DNA of 64,000 bases from Porphyromonadaceae bacterium UBA7203 (GCA_002490725.1 DKUN01000006.1:34302-98301), one strand, 5' to 3'; positions 33,919-42,581 are shown, counted from the first letter of the stretch. Notes: a model not told the origin generated them from the sequence alone. Made by a program: numbers and translations.

Positions 33919-36213
33919 ATGAGAGTTAACACGCCTCTAATCTGCCGCGTTGCATCTGCTTGTTGGTTGTCGGTAGTGATTGCATTCGGCGCTTTATCAG
34001 CCGATGCCAAGGGTTTTGCCCTTTATTCCAACGGTCGTTTGATAGGCTATAGTCCCGACGGCACCATTGACCTTGAAAATCTTCCGCCGCAGTTCAGTCG
34101 GCTTGCAAACGAAAGCCGACTGACAGTGCAGCCGGCCTCGGCCATCGCCGCATCGCGCGCCGCCGGCGGCGAAAAGGTGCTTTCAACAGCAACCTGGGCG
34201 CAGGACGGTGCGTTCAATAAGCTTGCCCCCGCCGGCTGTCCTGCGGGGTGTGTGGCCACGGCTATGGGCATAGTTATGAAATATCACAACTGGCCTCCGA
34301 CCGGCACCGGTTCGCATTCATATAACGACAAGGGCACACAACACTCGTTTGACTATCGCACAGATTTTGATTTTCAGGCTATGCAGCCCGACTTCATAGG
34401 GCACTCGACAGCCTCGGCCGACGCCATCTCGAAGTTGCTCTATGCCTGTGGTGTAGCTGTCGATATGGACTATGACTATGGCATTAGCAGCGCTCACATG
34501 ACCTACGCTGCCCGCGCCCTTTCCATGTATTTCCGCTATAGTCCCGATTATGACATAAAGTTCTCGTCCGAATATTCAGCCTCCGAGCTGATTGATGCCG
34601 CAATCAAGGATATTGACGCGAATCGCCCTGTGCTCGTTGCCGGCTATGATCCTTACAGCGGCTCCAATCATGCATTCGTCATTGACGGCTACGACTCGCG
34701 TTCGTTTCTTCACGTCAATTGGGGCTGGGGCGGCAATACCAACGGTTTCTTCGACATTTCGGCCTTTGAACCGAACCATTTCATTACGGGAATTTCGCCT
34801 CTGAAATCCGAACTCGAGACCGAGAGCGTCTGGCCCGAAGGACGTGTGAGCTTCAGCCCCGAATATTACAAAACGTACGGACTCACAACTGATTGTGCTG
34901 ACATCAGGCAGGGTCAACCCTTCCACTTTGCAGTGGGCGATATCTATAACGGCACCGGCGGCGACCTGGGCCCGATGACCTATTACATTGCCCACTGCGA
35001 TGCCAACGGTCAGATTAAGGAAGTGCTGCACACCGAATACATGGGCCCGCTGTTTGACGGTCGTTATGAAAACATCACTATAAGCCGCGAGCTGACATGC
35101 AGCAATCCGGTGGAAGGCACCGACATGCTCTGTCTGTTCTATACCGACGACTCTCATCCGGAAAAGACACGCGTTTACGGCTACGGAACCTATCCTTCGG
35201 GCTGCAGCATGACGAACCATCATGTCAAGACCATTCCCGTTGAATACGAGCTTGACAAGGGCGTTTCGGTGGCTCCCTATTTCTCCGACCTGCCCGATAT
35301 TTATGAAGCTGTTGCCGGCATGCCGCTGTTTTATTCCATTAACGCCTCCGACGATGTCAGCGCGGTTACTATCTGGCACGGAGATTTGGCAGTCGAAACG
35401 CTTACAGGAAATAACATTCACGGTGGCAGCGGATATAATGCCGCATGGTGGATAATAGCCGGCAACAACTGCGAAAAGACCATAAAGGTGCACCTGACTT
35501 CCGACCTCGGTCCTGTGGTCAGAGACGCCGTGGTTCATGTTGACGGTCCCGGCTGGCTCGGCTCCATAATCTATGAGGGCTATGACATAAATGAACTGAC
35601 GTCGCTTAAAGTCATCGGCACAATCAACACTTATGACATCAGCTACGTCAGCTCATGGTGCAAGAATCTGCAGGTAATTGACCTGAGCGAGACCGAGCTG
35701 GTTGAAGTGGAGTATTCTGACACTCCCGCCGCTCTGCCCGACCGTAGTTTCTGCTTCAGGCCTTTGCGCAAAATTCAGTTGCCCCCTGCTCTTATTGGCA
35801 TTGGCGCCGACGCTCTGCGCGCAACCGAACTGGCCGAAATCGACCTGCCGCACACTATCCGTTCAATCGGCGAGAACGCCCTGGGCAATAATCCGAAGCT
35901 CCGCAAGGTAATTGCACGCATGAGCGAGCCCGTGGCCGTGAGCGGCGACACGTTTGAAGATGCCGGCGAAGCCACTCTGGTTGTCAACGTCGGTTGTCGC
36001 GCCAAATATGCGGCAGCTGAAGGGTGGAAAAACTTCGGCAATATAGTCGAGGAGCAACTGATGTCGTCGGTCGACGCCATCACTGTCGCCGCCGACAATA
36101 ATCTCCGCGAGATATACGATCTGACCGGCCGTAAGATTTCGGCTTCCGATATGCGCCACGGTGGAGTCTACATTGTGCGCGACGGTGCCGGAACCCGTAA
36201 AATGACATTCTGA
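33919..36213 (+). CDS. C10 (streptopain-like) cysteine protease with leucine-rich repeats
   Basis: A 764-residue exported protein (signal peptide about 1-30). The C10 domain spans about 85-290: catalytic Cys111 in PAGCVATAMG, His251 in SNHAFVIDGYD, and the NWGWGG segment near 267. The pro-region is only about 55 residues (LYSNGRLIGYSPDG), much shorter than in streptopain. Beta-rich domains follow (about 300-540), then BspA-like leucine-rich repeats (about 550-680; IQLPPALIGIGADAL). The end resembles a type A type IX secretion sorting domain (IYDLTGRKI...GVYIV...KMTF). It is probably a surface or secreted protease acting on host or dietary protein. Confidence 0.85.
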   Translation: MRVNTPLICRVASACWLSVVIAFGALSADAKGFALYSNGRLIGYSPDGTIDLENLPPQFSRLANESRLTVQPASAIAASRAAGGEKVLSTATWAQDGAFNKLAPAGCPAGCVATAMGIVMKYHNWPPTGTGSHSYNDKGTQHSFDYRTDFDFQAMQPDFIGHSTASADAISKLLYACGVAVDMDYDYGISSAHMTYAARALSMYFRYSPDYDIKFSSEYSASELIDAAIKDIDANRPVLVAGYDPYSGSNHAFVIDGYDSRSFLHVNWGWGGNTNGFFDISAFEPNHFITGISPLKSELETESVWPEGRVSFSPEYYKTYGLTTDCADIRQGQPFHFAVGDIYNGTGGDLGPMTYYIAHCDANGQIKEVLHTEYMGPLFDGRYENITISRELTCSNPVEGTDMLCLFYTDDSHPEKTRVYGYGTYPSGCSMTNHHVKTIPVEYELDKGVSVAPYFSDLPDIYEAVAGMPLFYSINASDDVSAVTIWHGDLAVETLTGNNIHGGSGYNAAWWIIAGNNCEKTIKVHLTSDLGPVVRDAVVHVDGPGWLGSIIYEGYDINELTSLKVIGTINTYDISYVSSWCKNLQVIDLSETELVEVEYSDTPAALPDRSFCFRPLRKIQLPPALIGIGADALRATELAEIDLPHTIRSIGENALGNNPKLRKVIARMSEPVAVSGDTFEDAGEATLVVNVGCRAKYAAAEGWKNFGNIVEEQLMSSVDAITVAADNNLREIYDLTGRKISASDMRHGGVYIVRDGAGTRKMTF

Positions 36214-36235
36214 GTCCGACCTGATTCACACAGCG

Positions 36236-36265
36236 GCTCCGCATTCTCCAAAAAGGATGCGGAGC
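36236..36265 (+). terminator. Terminator after the C10 protease gene
   Basis: Inverted repeat GCTCCGCAT/ATGCGGAGC (36236-36244 with 36257-36265), followed by TGTTT. Confidence 0.65.
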
Positions 36266-36316
36266 TGTTTCGTATGGGGGCTGAAAATAGTAGAGCGCAG
36301 AAAAATCCTTAAAAAG

Positions 36317-36347
36317 TTGCATGTTATTGTAAAATTTTCTAAATTTG
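36317..36347 (+). promoter_or_regulatory. Promoter of the outer-membrane barrel gene
   Basis: TTG (36317-36319), 20 bases, then TAAATTTG (36340-36347). The start codon is 48 bases downstream. Confidence 0.7.
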
Positions 36348-36395
36348 CGATGCGGGAACGCAAAAAAATACAAATCTAACACACTACCATCAAGT

Positions 36396-37167
36396 ATGAA
36401 ACTGATTAAAGTAATTGCTTTTGCAAGCATCGCTGCCATCGCAGCTAACGCTCAGGCCCAAACCGAGTATGCCCCCGAAGCAGGCGAATTTAGCGTTGAA
36501 ATCCAGTTCAACCCTTTCTCTAATAACGCATTTTCTGAAACTTCCGGCACTTTCAAACTCGAGCAGATCAAAGGCCGCTACTTCTTCACCGATAAAGACG
36601 CAATCCGCTTCGGCCTCGGCTTCGGCATTGGCTCAAGCAATCAATGATCCCGATGACGCTGCCGACGTTTGGGAAAAGACCACCGATGGCAACTTCTCGA
36701 TCAACTTGGGCTATGAGCGCAACATCTACAGCTACAAGCGCATCAACCTCTACGCCGGTGCCGGCATCGGCTTCGAACTCTATCGCGAAATGAACAAAAA
36801 GCAGAGCGAATACGTTATGGGCATCACCGACCGTAGCGATGACATCAAGGAGCTTCACACCGTTAAGTATTACAACCAGGGCGATTCTTACAACCTTTTC
36901 TACGTTAACGCATTCACCGGTATTGACTTCTTTGTTTACAAAGGCCTCTATCTCGGTGCTGAACTCGGCCTCCGCTTAGGCGTGAAGAACTATCCTTCGT
37001 CGTACTCCAAGGGCGGCTTCGCTAAGGATGCCGACGGTAATGTTATCGTATCCGGCAGCCGCATGACCTGGGACGACGACCTCGAATCTGCAAAGGGCCC
37101 CAAGAGCAACAACTTCGACCTCAAGCTCTACGCCGAACCCGCTCTCCGTCTCGGCTGGCAGTTCTAA
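36396..37167 (+). pseudogene. Outer-membrane beta-barrel protein, frameshifted
   Basis: One gene split over two frames. The first part is a signal peptide (MKLIKVIAFASIAAIAANAQAQ) and early strands (KLEQIKGRYFFTDKDAIRFG) ending at a TGA at 36645. The second part continues in the +1 frame (DPDDAADVWEKTTDG) to LYAEPALRLGWQF, ending in the terminal Phe usual for barrel proteins. Removing one base, for example C36642, restores a 256-residue protein reading SSNNDPDD. No homopolymer lies at the site. It could be a true mutation, an assembly error or, less likely, recoding at CAA-TGA. The promoter and terminator look intact. Confidence 0.8.
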
Positions 37168-37206
37168 GAGCCTGTTATCTACAGTAAATTAACAAGAATT
37201 CCCGCT

Positions 37207-37242
37207 AATCGGCCTGACGCAGATTTATGCGTCGGGCCGATT
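37207..37242 (+). terminator. Terminator after the barrel gene
   Basis: 14-base arms 37207-37220 and 37229-37242 with one G:U pair and an 8-base loop, followed by a T-rich stretch. It ends just before the -33 element of the next gene. Confidence 0.75.
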
Positions 37243-37244
37243 TA

Positions 37245-37277
37245 TTTGGTGCGGAACGATACTTTTTCGTAACTTTG
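37245..37277 (+). promoter_or_regulatory. Promoter abutting the BASS-family gene
   Basis: TTTG (37245-37248), 21 bases, then TAACTTTG (37270-37277). The ATG at 37284 is 6 bases later, so the transcript is probably leaderless. Confidence 0.75.
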
Positions 37278-37283
37278 TGCACT

Positions 37284-38108
37284 ATGTCATCCGTATTTAT
37301 TGTAATGCCGATTCTGACGATGCTGATGTTTGACCTTGGCCTTGAGCTGAAGGTCAAGGACTTTGCGCTCGTCTTCAGCCGTCCGCGTGCTGTGATTGCC
37401 GGTCTGGCCGGCCAGATTATCCTGCTCCCTCTTATAGTTTATGCCCTTACGCGCGTAATCAGTGTTTCAGATGCCATGTTCATGGGGCTGATGCTGATTG
37501 CCTGTTGTCCCGGCGGCAGTTCGTCAAACGTGTTTACCGGCATTGCCAAGGGCGATGTAGCCCTGTCGGTCAGCATGACCGCGCTTAGTTCGGTCATTAC
37601 GCTGGTGACGCTTCCGTTGCTGATGGGTGCCATGTTCGAGCTGCCGGTTGGCCGCCTCGTTGTTCAGAACCTGGTGCTGGTGCTTCTGCCGGTAGCAGTC
37701 GGCATGTCAGTATGCCATCGCTATCCTGTAGCGGCGTCGAAGATTCACGCTGTTTTGCGCCGCCTGGCTTTTCCGCTGCTGATGCTCCTTGCATGCCTCT
37801 TCTTTGTAGGCAACCGCGAGGTTATTATTGAAAACTTCGGAGTTCTCGGCTCGATAGTGACGCTGCTTATAATCTTTGCCATGGCGGGCGGCTGGCTTCT
37901 GGGCCTGGTTGCGCGCCTTAACAGCCGCGAGCGCCGCACGCTCGTTATCGAGGTCGGCATGCAGAACGCCGCCCAGGCCATAGCCCTTGCCGGCTCGCCG
38001 CTCGTGTTCAACGACGAGACTCTCGCCGTTCCCGCTATTGTCTATGCTCTGATGATGAACGTTATACTGCTTGTCTACGTCGCCTTTATGGCCCGATGGA
38101 AGAACTGA
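37284..38108 (+). CDS. Bile acid:sodium symporter (BASS) family transporter
   Basis: A 274-residue membrane protein with about nine helices. It has the family segments MLMFDLGLELKVKDF near the start, ACCPGGSSSNVFTGIAKGD near residue 85 and EVGMQNAAQAIALA near residue 220. Members carry bile acids, pantoate or other organic anions with sodium; substrate unknown here. An in-frame Met at 37227 lies upstream of the promoter and is rejected. It overlaps the DUF2851 gene by 13 bases. Confidence 0.88.
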   Translation: MSSVFIVMPILTMLMFDLGLELKVKDFALVFSRPRAVIAGLAGQIILLPLIVYALTRVISVSDAMFMGLMLIACCPGGSSSNVFTGIAKGDVALSVSMTALSSVITLVTLPLLMGAMFELPVGRLVVQNLVLVLLPVAVGMSVCHRYPVAASKIHAVLRRLAFPLLMLLACLFFVGNREVIIENFGVLGSIVTLLIIFAMAGGWLLGLVARLNSRERRTLVIEVGMQNAAQAIALAGSPLVFNDETLAVPAIVYALMMNVILLVYVAFMARWKN

Positions 38109-39373
38109 TGCAGTATGTGTGGCTTCACCGGCTCTGGCTTGCCGGCGAGATGGCCACAAACGACGGACGCCGCGTGGCCGTGATTGATGTCGGCCAACAG
38201 AACCGTGACGCCGGCCCCGACTTTTTCAACGCAAAGGTGAGAATCGGCGACGAGATGTGGTGCGGCAACGTCGAAATCCATGTGCGGGCAAGCGACTGGC
38301 ATCGACATGGCCACGACTCAGACCGCGCCTACGATTCGGTGATTCTCCACGTGGTGCAATATGACGACTGTCCCATACACACCGGCGACGGCCGCCTGAT
38401 TGCCCAGATGGTAATGCCCTGTGCGCGCGACTTTTCGCAGCGCTATGCCGAGTTTATCAACAACCGCGCCAATGAACTGGCCTGTGCGGCCGAACTGCGC
38501 GGTCTTAGTCCGGTGATGGTGCGCGACTGGCTTGACTCATTGGCTTTTGAACGGCTCTATGCCAAGGCCGATGCGATTGGCGACAGGCTCCGGCGTTCGG
38601 CCGGCGACTGGGAGCAGGCAGCATTCGTAACCCTGGCGCGGGCGCTTGGTGCCGGAATTAACGGCGATGCCTTTGAACGCGTGGCGTCATCGCTGCCGCT
38701 GAGGCTGCTCCATAAGCATTGCGATTCGCTGCTGAGCCTCGAAGCGATGATTTTCGGGCAGGCGGGCCTGCTTGCCGACGCCCCGTCGATGCCCTATGTC
38801 GAGCAGCTGCGCCGCGAATATGATTTTCTGGCCCTGAAGTTCGGACTTAAGGCCCCCGAGTCGATTGTGTGGCGCATGAGCCGCATGCGTCCCGCCTCGT
38901 TTCCTCACCGGCGCCTGGCCGCCCTGGCGCAGATGGCCTATGGCGGATTTCGCCTTATGCGCGATGTGCTCGAGGTTGAAAATGAGAATGCGGCGCGCAA
39001 TCTGTTTCACTTTGACCTTACCGGCTTCTGGACCACCCGCTGCAGCTTCACGGCAGCGGGAGTGTCGCGCCCGTCGGCTTTTGGCGCATCGACTGTCGAT
39101 ATGCTGGTTATTAACGTCGTGGCCCCGCTGCTCATGGCCTATGGCTCCGTCACGTCCGATGAGTCGCTGACCGACCGCGCCGTTGATATTCTCGAACATC
39201 TTCCGGGCGAAAAGAACCGTTTTACGTCTGATTTTGTCGCCGCCGGGGTTGCGAATCCCAACGCCTTTACGTCGCAGGCAATGGTGCAGCTCAGACGCAA
39301 TTATTGCGACGTGCGCAAGTGTCTTTATTGCCGCCTGGGCCACAGGCTGCTTGCCGTCAGAGTGAAGCCGTGA
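38096..39373 (+). CDS. DUF2851 family protein
   Basis: A 425-residue cytoplasmic protein of a family common in Bacteroidetes. The N-terminus MEELMQYVWLHRL and the block AGPDFFNAKVRIGDEMWCGNVEIHVRASDW...HVV are typical; the latter has a nuclease-like pattern of acidic and Gln/Glu residues, but function is unknown. The end has CxxRNYCDVRKCLYCRLGH-like cysteines (DVRKCLYC). It overlaps the transporter before it by 13 bases and the YraN gene after it by 4 bases (GTGA). Confidence 0.88.
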   Translation: MEELMQYVWLHRLWLAGEMATNDGRRVAVIDVGQQNRDAGPDFFNAKVRIGDEMWCGNVEIHVRASDWHRHGHDSDRAYDSVILHVVQYDDCPIHTGDGRLIAQMVMPCARDFSQRYAEFINNRANELACAAELRGLSPVMVRDWLDSLAFERLYAKADAIGDRLRRSAGDWEQAAFVTLARALGAGINGDAFERVASSLPLRLLHKHCDSLLSLEAMIFGQAGLLADAPSMPYVEQLRREYDFLALKFGLKAPESIVWRMSRMRPASFPHRRLAALAQMAYGGFRLMRDVLEVENENAARNLFHFDLTGFWTTRCSFTAAGVSRPSAFGASTVDMLVINVVAPLLMAYGSVTSDESLTDRAVDILEHLPGEKNRFTSDFVAAGVANPNAFTSQAMVQLRRNYCDVRKCLYCRLGHRLLAVRVKP

Positions 39374-39747
39374 ATGACCTGACTGCAAAATCAATCGGCG
39401 CTTCGGGCGAGGATCTTGCCGCCGAAGAGCTCACCGGAAAGGGCTATGCCATAGTGGAGCGCAATGCCCGTGTGGGCAAGGTTGAGGTCGACATTATCGC
39501 GCGGCGCGATTCGAGGTTGGTAATCGTCGAGGTGAAGACGCGGGCCGCCGGCCATCTTGACGAACGCTTCGGCATTGACCGCGACAAGGTGCGCCGGCTC
39601 TGCCGGGCAGGCGACACATATGTCAAGTCGCGCAACCTGCCAATGGAGGTGCAGATCGACGCGATTCTGATTACCAATCATGCCGACGGCCGCCGCGAGG
39701 TAGAGCATCTCGAGGATATAGCGTTGCCGCCACGCCGTCGACGCTGA
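39370..39747 (+). CDS. YraN/UPF0102 family nuclease-fold protein
   Basis: A 125-residue protein of the UPF0102 family, which has a Holliday-junction-resolvase/restriction-enzyme-like fold. It shows GASGEDLAAEELTGKGYAIVERN, then VEVDIIARRDSRLVIVEVKTR with the D...E-x-K triad. The start is GTG at 39370, which overlaps the DUF2851 stop as GTGA and begins at the usual N-terminus; longer in-frame starts inside DUF2851 give a non-homologous lead. The overlap suggests coupled translation with DUF2851. Confidence 0.88.
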   Translation: MNDLTAKSIGASGEDLAAEELTGKGYAIVERNARVGKVEVDIIARRDSRLVIVEVKTRAAGHLDERFGIDRDKVRRLCRAGDTYVKSRNLPMEVQIDAILITNHADGRREVEHLEDIALPPRRRR

Positions 39748-39775
39748 CCCGCGCTTCATGCCCGCGAAAAAATTA

Positions 39776-39815
39776 CCGGCACCCCGCCCGCCGAGAGGCA
39801 TGGATGGGGTGTCGG
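39776..39815. terminator. Possible hairpin between convergent genes
   Basis: CCGGCACCCC (39776-39785) can pair with GGGGTGTCGG (39806-39815) with one G:U pair and a 20-base loop. No clear T-run follows. Confidence 0.35.
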
Positions 39816-39847
39816 TTAGTTGTTTGTGTTATATATGAGTGGATTTG

Positions 39848-41362
39848 TCAGTCGCGGTGGGCGGGACGGAGCAGATCATTGACCGTCTTGACCGGATTGA
39901 AGGTCGAGGCGGGCACTTCGATGAACACTGTGTTCCAGTCGCTCATGGCGCCGTTCCAGAGGCCCGGAAGCTCAAGGGCGAGGAGTTCGCGGCCGTGGGC
40001 TGATTTGTGGGAAATGAAGCCGGTGGCGGCGTCGACGTAGCGGGGCAGGTCGAAGGGCTTGCCGTCGGTGTCGCTGATATAGCAAACCAGGTCAACGGGG
40101 TTGAAGTGGGTGGCCTTGGTCATGAGCTCTTTGAACTCAGGCGCAATCTGGTGGCTCTCAAGAATCTGGGGCGACGATGAGCCGTCGGGGTTCACTGAAA
40201 TGAACGGGCCGCCGCCGGGTTCGCCTTCGTTGACAACCATGCCGCACACGCGCAACGGGCGGTTGAACTTCTCGATCAGGAAACCCTCGAGGTCAGCGTC
40301 CGAGAGGGTTTTCATGCGTGGATCGCGCACCTGCAGGGTGTCGTGGAGAAACGCAATCATTTCGCGCTGGCGTTCGATGGTGCAGTTGCCTCCGCGCAGT
40401 TCCTTGAGATATTCGGCTATGGTGTCGTGAATCAGAATCATCTCGCCTGCCAGAATCTTTTTCCACTCGATGGTCGACTCGCGGTGAGAGTCGGGCACGA
40501 CGTTGTCGATGTTTTTGATGAACACTACCGCCGAGTCGATGTCGCTGAGGTTGGCAATCAGCGCTCCGTGGCCGCCGGGGCGGAAAAGGAGCGTGCCGTC
40601 GGCCTGGCGGAACGGGGTGCCGTCGGGGTTGGCGGCGATGGTGTCGGTCGAAGCTTTCTGTTCCGACAGTCCGACCTCGATTTTGATGCCGTAGCGGGCC
40701 TCGGCGGCAGGCACTGCCTGAGCCAGTTTCTGCTCGAAGAGCTTGCGGTGGTCGGGACTGACGGTGAAGTGGAGGTGGAGCGTTCCGCCCGGTTTTACTG
40801 CGGTAGCGGCGCCCTCGGCAATCTGCTCTTCGAGCGGCGTGCGGGGGCCTTCGGAATAGGAGTGGAACAGCAGCAGGCCCTTGGGAAGCTGGCCGTAGTT
40901 CAGGCCCGAACCGAGAATAATGGCTCCGATGATTTCCCTGTTGCGTCCTTCGCTGCGGAGGTCGGCCACCGACTTGCCGAAGTTTTCGAGGCATACGGCG
41001 TTGAGCGCGTTGTAGAATGCGAATTCTTCGATGTGGTCGAGCACTGCGGCGACGTCAGAGCCGGGGGCGGGAGTGTCGGTGTCGCCGTCGACGAAGCTGA
41101 AAAGCGACTTGAACATGCGCGATGCGGCGCCTGATGCCGGTACGAATTTGCATGCTTCGCCGCCGTCGGCCAGATATTGTTCCCAACGCCCGGCGGCAGC
41201 CTTCTGCTGCTCGGGGCTCAGGCGCATTATGCCGTGGCCGGCCGTGGCGGAATCGATGATTTTAAGATAGGGGAACCCGGTTTTGAAGCGATTGAGCTGA
41301 GATTCAACCTGCTCGGGGCTGATGCCTTTTGAGGCGAGTGTCTTAAGGTCTGTGTCGGTCAT
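39848..41362 (-). CDS. DUF4301 family protein
   Basis: A 504-residue protein of a family I know from Bacteroidetes; function unknown. The match is strong along the full length: KFVPASGAASRMFKSLF near residue 95, GALPKGLLLFH-like GQLPKGLLLFHSY, HFTVSPDHRKLFEQ, LFRPGGHGALI, FIKNIDNVVPDS, RPLRVCGMVVNEGEPGGGPF, THFNPVDLVC, and the end SDWNTVFIEVPASTFNPVKTVNDLLRPAH. The Gly-rich and Lys/Arg segments recall nucleotide- or phosphate-sugar-binding enzymes (inference). It is a monocistronic gene with its own promoter. Confidence 0.9.
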   Translation of the reverse strand: MTDTDLKTLASKGISPEQVESQLNRFKTGFPYLKIIDSATAGHGIMRLSPEQQKAAAGRWEQYLADGGEACKFVPASGAASRMFKSLFSFVDGDTDTPAPGSDVAAVLDHIEEFAFYNALNAVCLENFGKSVADLRSEGRNREIIGAIILGSGLNYGQLPKGLLLFHSYSEGPRTPLEEQIAEGAATAVKPGGTLHLHFTVSPDHRKLFEQKLAQAVPAAEARYGIKIEVGLSEQKASTDTIAANPDGTPFRQADGTLLFRPGGHGALIANLSDIDSAVVFIKNIDNVVPDSHRESTIEWKKILAGEMILIHDTIAEYLKELRGGNCTIERQREMIAFLHDTLQVRDPRMKTLSDADLEGFLIEKFNRPLRVCGMVVNEGEPGGGPFISVNPDGSSSPQILESHQIAPEFKELMTKATHFNPVDLVCYISDTDGKPFDLPRYVDAATGFISHKSAHGRELLALELPGLWNGAMSDWNTVFIEVPASTFNPVKTVNDLLRPAHRD

Positions 41363-41388
41363 GGGTTATGAGATATTAAAGTTTTCCA

Positions 41389-41420
41389 CAAAAGTAGCAA
41401 ATTATATCCATAATAACAAA
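41389..41420 (-). promoter_or_regulatory. Promoter of the DUF4301 gene
   Basis: On the minus strand TTTG (41420-41417), 20 bases, then TACTTTTG (41396-41389), with a 26-base gap to the ATG. Confidence 0.65.
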
Positions 41421-41513
41421 TAAACCATTCGAGGTTCAGCCTATTTTGTGAAATTTTGCCTGTCACGGCCGCCAACGGCCCCGGTCGGAGCTCCTGTCTG
41501 TCGTGGCCGGGGT

Positions 41514-41544
41514 TTTGCATTGTGGGATTTTTGGGGTAAATTTG
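41514..41544 (+). promoter_or_regulatory. Promoter abutting the gluQ start codon
   Basis: TTTG (41514-41517), 19 bases, then TAAATTTG (41537-41544). ATG begins at 41549, only 4 bases later, so the start codon should sit at or next to the first transcribed base. Confidence 0.78.
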
Positions 41545-41548
41545 CGCC

Positions 41549-42442
41549 ATGAATGACGTGAAAACGGAAGTTGTGGGGCGTTTCGCTCCATCGCCGACCG
41601 GGCGCATGCATCTGGGCAATGTCTATGCGGCTCTGAAGTCGTGGCTGTCGGTCAGGCGCCGCGGCGGGCGCTGGATTCTGCGTATAGAGGATATCGACAC
41701 GGGGCGCTCGCGCCGCGAGTTTGCCGAGCAAATCGAAGATGACCTCCTTTGGCTCGGTCTGACCTGGGATGAGGGCGGTCTTGCCGACCTCGGCGGCCAC
41801 GGCCCCTACAGTCAGAGCCGCCGCGGTGAATTTTACGCCCGGGCGCTTGACCGGCTTCGCTCCATGGGGCTGACCTATGCGTGCACGTGCACGCGCTCGG
41901 ATATCATGGCGTCGTCGGCTCCGCATCAGAGCGACGGCCGCGTAATCTACAGCGGCCGCTGCCGTCCGCCGTCCATGCCCTGCGTAGTTCCCGAGCCTGA
42001 GGGACGCCACGCGGTCAGGCTCTACGTGCCCGACCGCGACATCGTGTTCACCGACCGCAATTTCGGCCCGCAGAGCTATAACCTTGCGCGCGACTGCGGT
42101 GACTTCGTGTTGCGCCGGGCCGACGGTTCATGGGCCTATCAGCTCGCGGTGGTTGTCGACGATGCGCTCATGGGGGTGACCGAGGTTGTCCGAGGGTGTG
42201 ACCTTCTGCTCTCGGCCGCGCAGCAGATTTATTTGTTCGGCCTGCTCGGTTATGAGGCTCCGGTCTACGCCCACGTGCCGCTGCTGCTCAACGAGGCCGG
42301 CCTCAGGCTGGCCAAGCGCGACGCCGCCATGGCCATGGGTGCGCTCAGGGCTGAAAAAACGCCTGCCGAGGTCGCCGCAATGGTTCTCGATGATCGCGAA
42401 CTTGAGGAATATATGGCCTTTCGCGACGCCTCGGTACGTTAG
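41549..42442 (+). CDS. gluQ: Glutamyl-Q tRNA(Asp) synthetase
   Basis: A 297-residue truncated paralogue of glutamyl-tRNA synthetase that glutamylates queuosine in tRNA(Asp). It has GRFAPSPTGRMHLGN (HIGH-like), LRIEDIDTGRSR, a zinc-type group C-T-C...Y-x3-C (YACTCTRSD; VIYSGRC), and VVRGCDLL. The KMSKS-like site is RLAKRD. The C-terminal anticodon-binding domain of GltX is absent, as expected. The only plausible start is the ATG at 41549, immediately after the promoter. Confidence 0.92.
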   Translation: MNDVKTEVVGRFAPSPTGRMHLGNVYAALKSWLSVRRRGGRWILRIEDIDTGRSRREFAEQIEDDLLWLGLTWDEGGLADLGGHGPYSQSRRGEFYARALDRLRSMGLTYACTCTRSDIMASSAPHQSDGRVIYSGRCRPPSMPCVVPEPEGRHAVRLYVPDRDIVFTDRNFGPQSYNLARDCGDFVLRRADGSWAYQLAVVVDDALMGVTEVVRGCDLLLSAAQQIYLFGLLGYEAPVYAHVPLLLNEAGLRLAKRDAAMAMGALRAEKTPAEVAAMVLDDRELEEYMAFRDASVR

Positions 42443-42526
42443 TCAGAATGTAACCTGTTTTTAGCAAAAATGGCCACGTTTTTTGCCGTTTGGTTTGATT
42501 GTTCGTTTTTTTTGTTTACCTTTGCG

Positions 42527-42534
42527 CCGTATTT
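42527..42534 (+). promoter_or_regulatory. -7 element (TACCTTTG) of the secreted-protein operon
   Basis: An exact TAnnTTTG match 47 bases before the ATG at 42582. Upstream TTTG/TTG copies lie at 25 or more bases, not at the ideal spacing. It may serve all four genes to 49878. Confidence 0.6.
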
Positions 42535-42581
42535 GTGCCAATTTGTAAGGATAAATTTTAACGAGAAAATAATTAAACATT

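Noticed and set aside
36396..37167. Two separate small genes in different frames
   Set aside because: The first has only the signal peptide and first strands and the second only the rest of the barrel; together they make one normal barrel protein.
37227..37283. Longer start for the BASS-family gene
   Set aside because: It lies within the preceding terminator and the promoter, and the added residues are not hydrophobic or family-like.
39304..39369. Longer YraN reading frame beginning inside DUF2851
   Set aside because: The extra residues have no family similarity; GTG at 39370 gives the usual N-terminus and a GTGA overlap.
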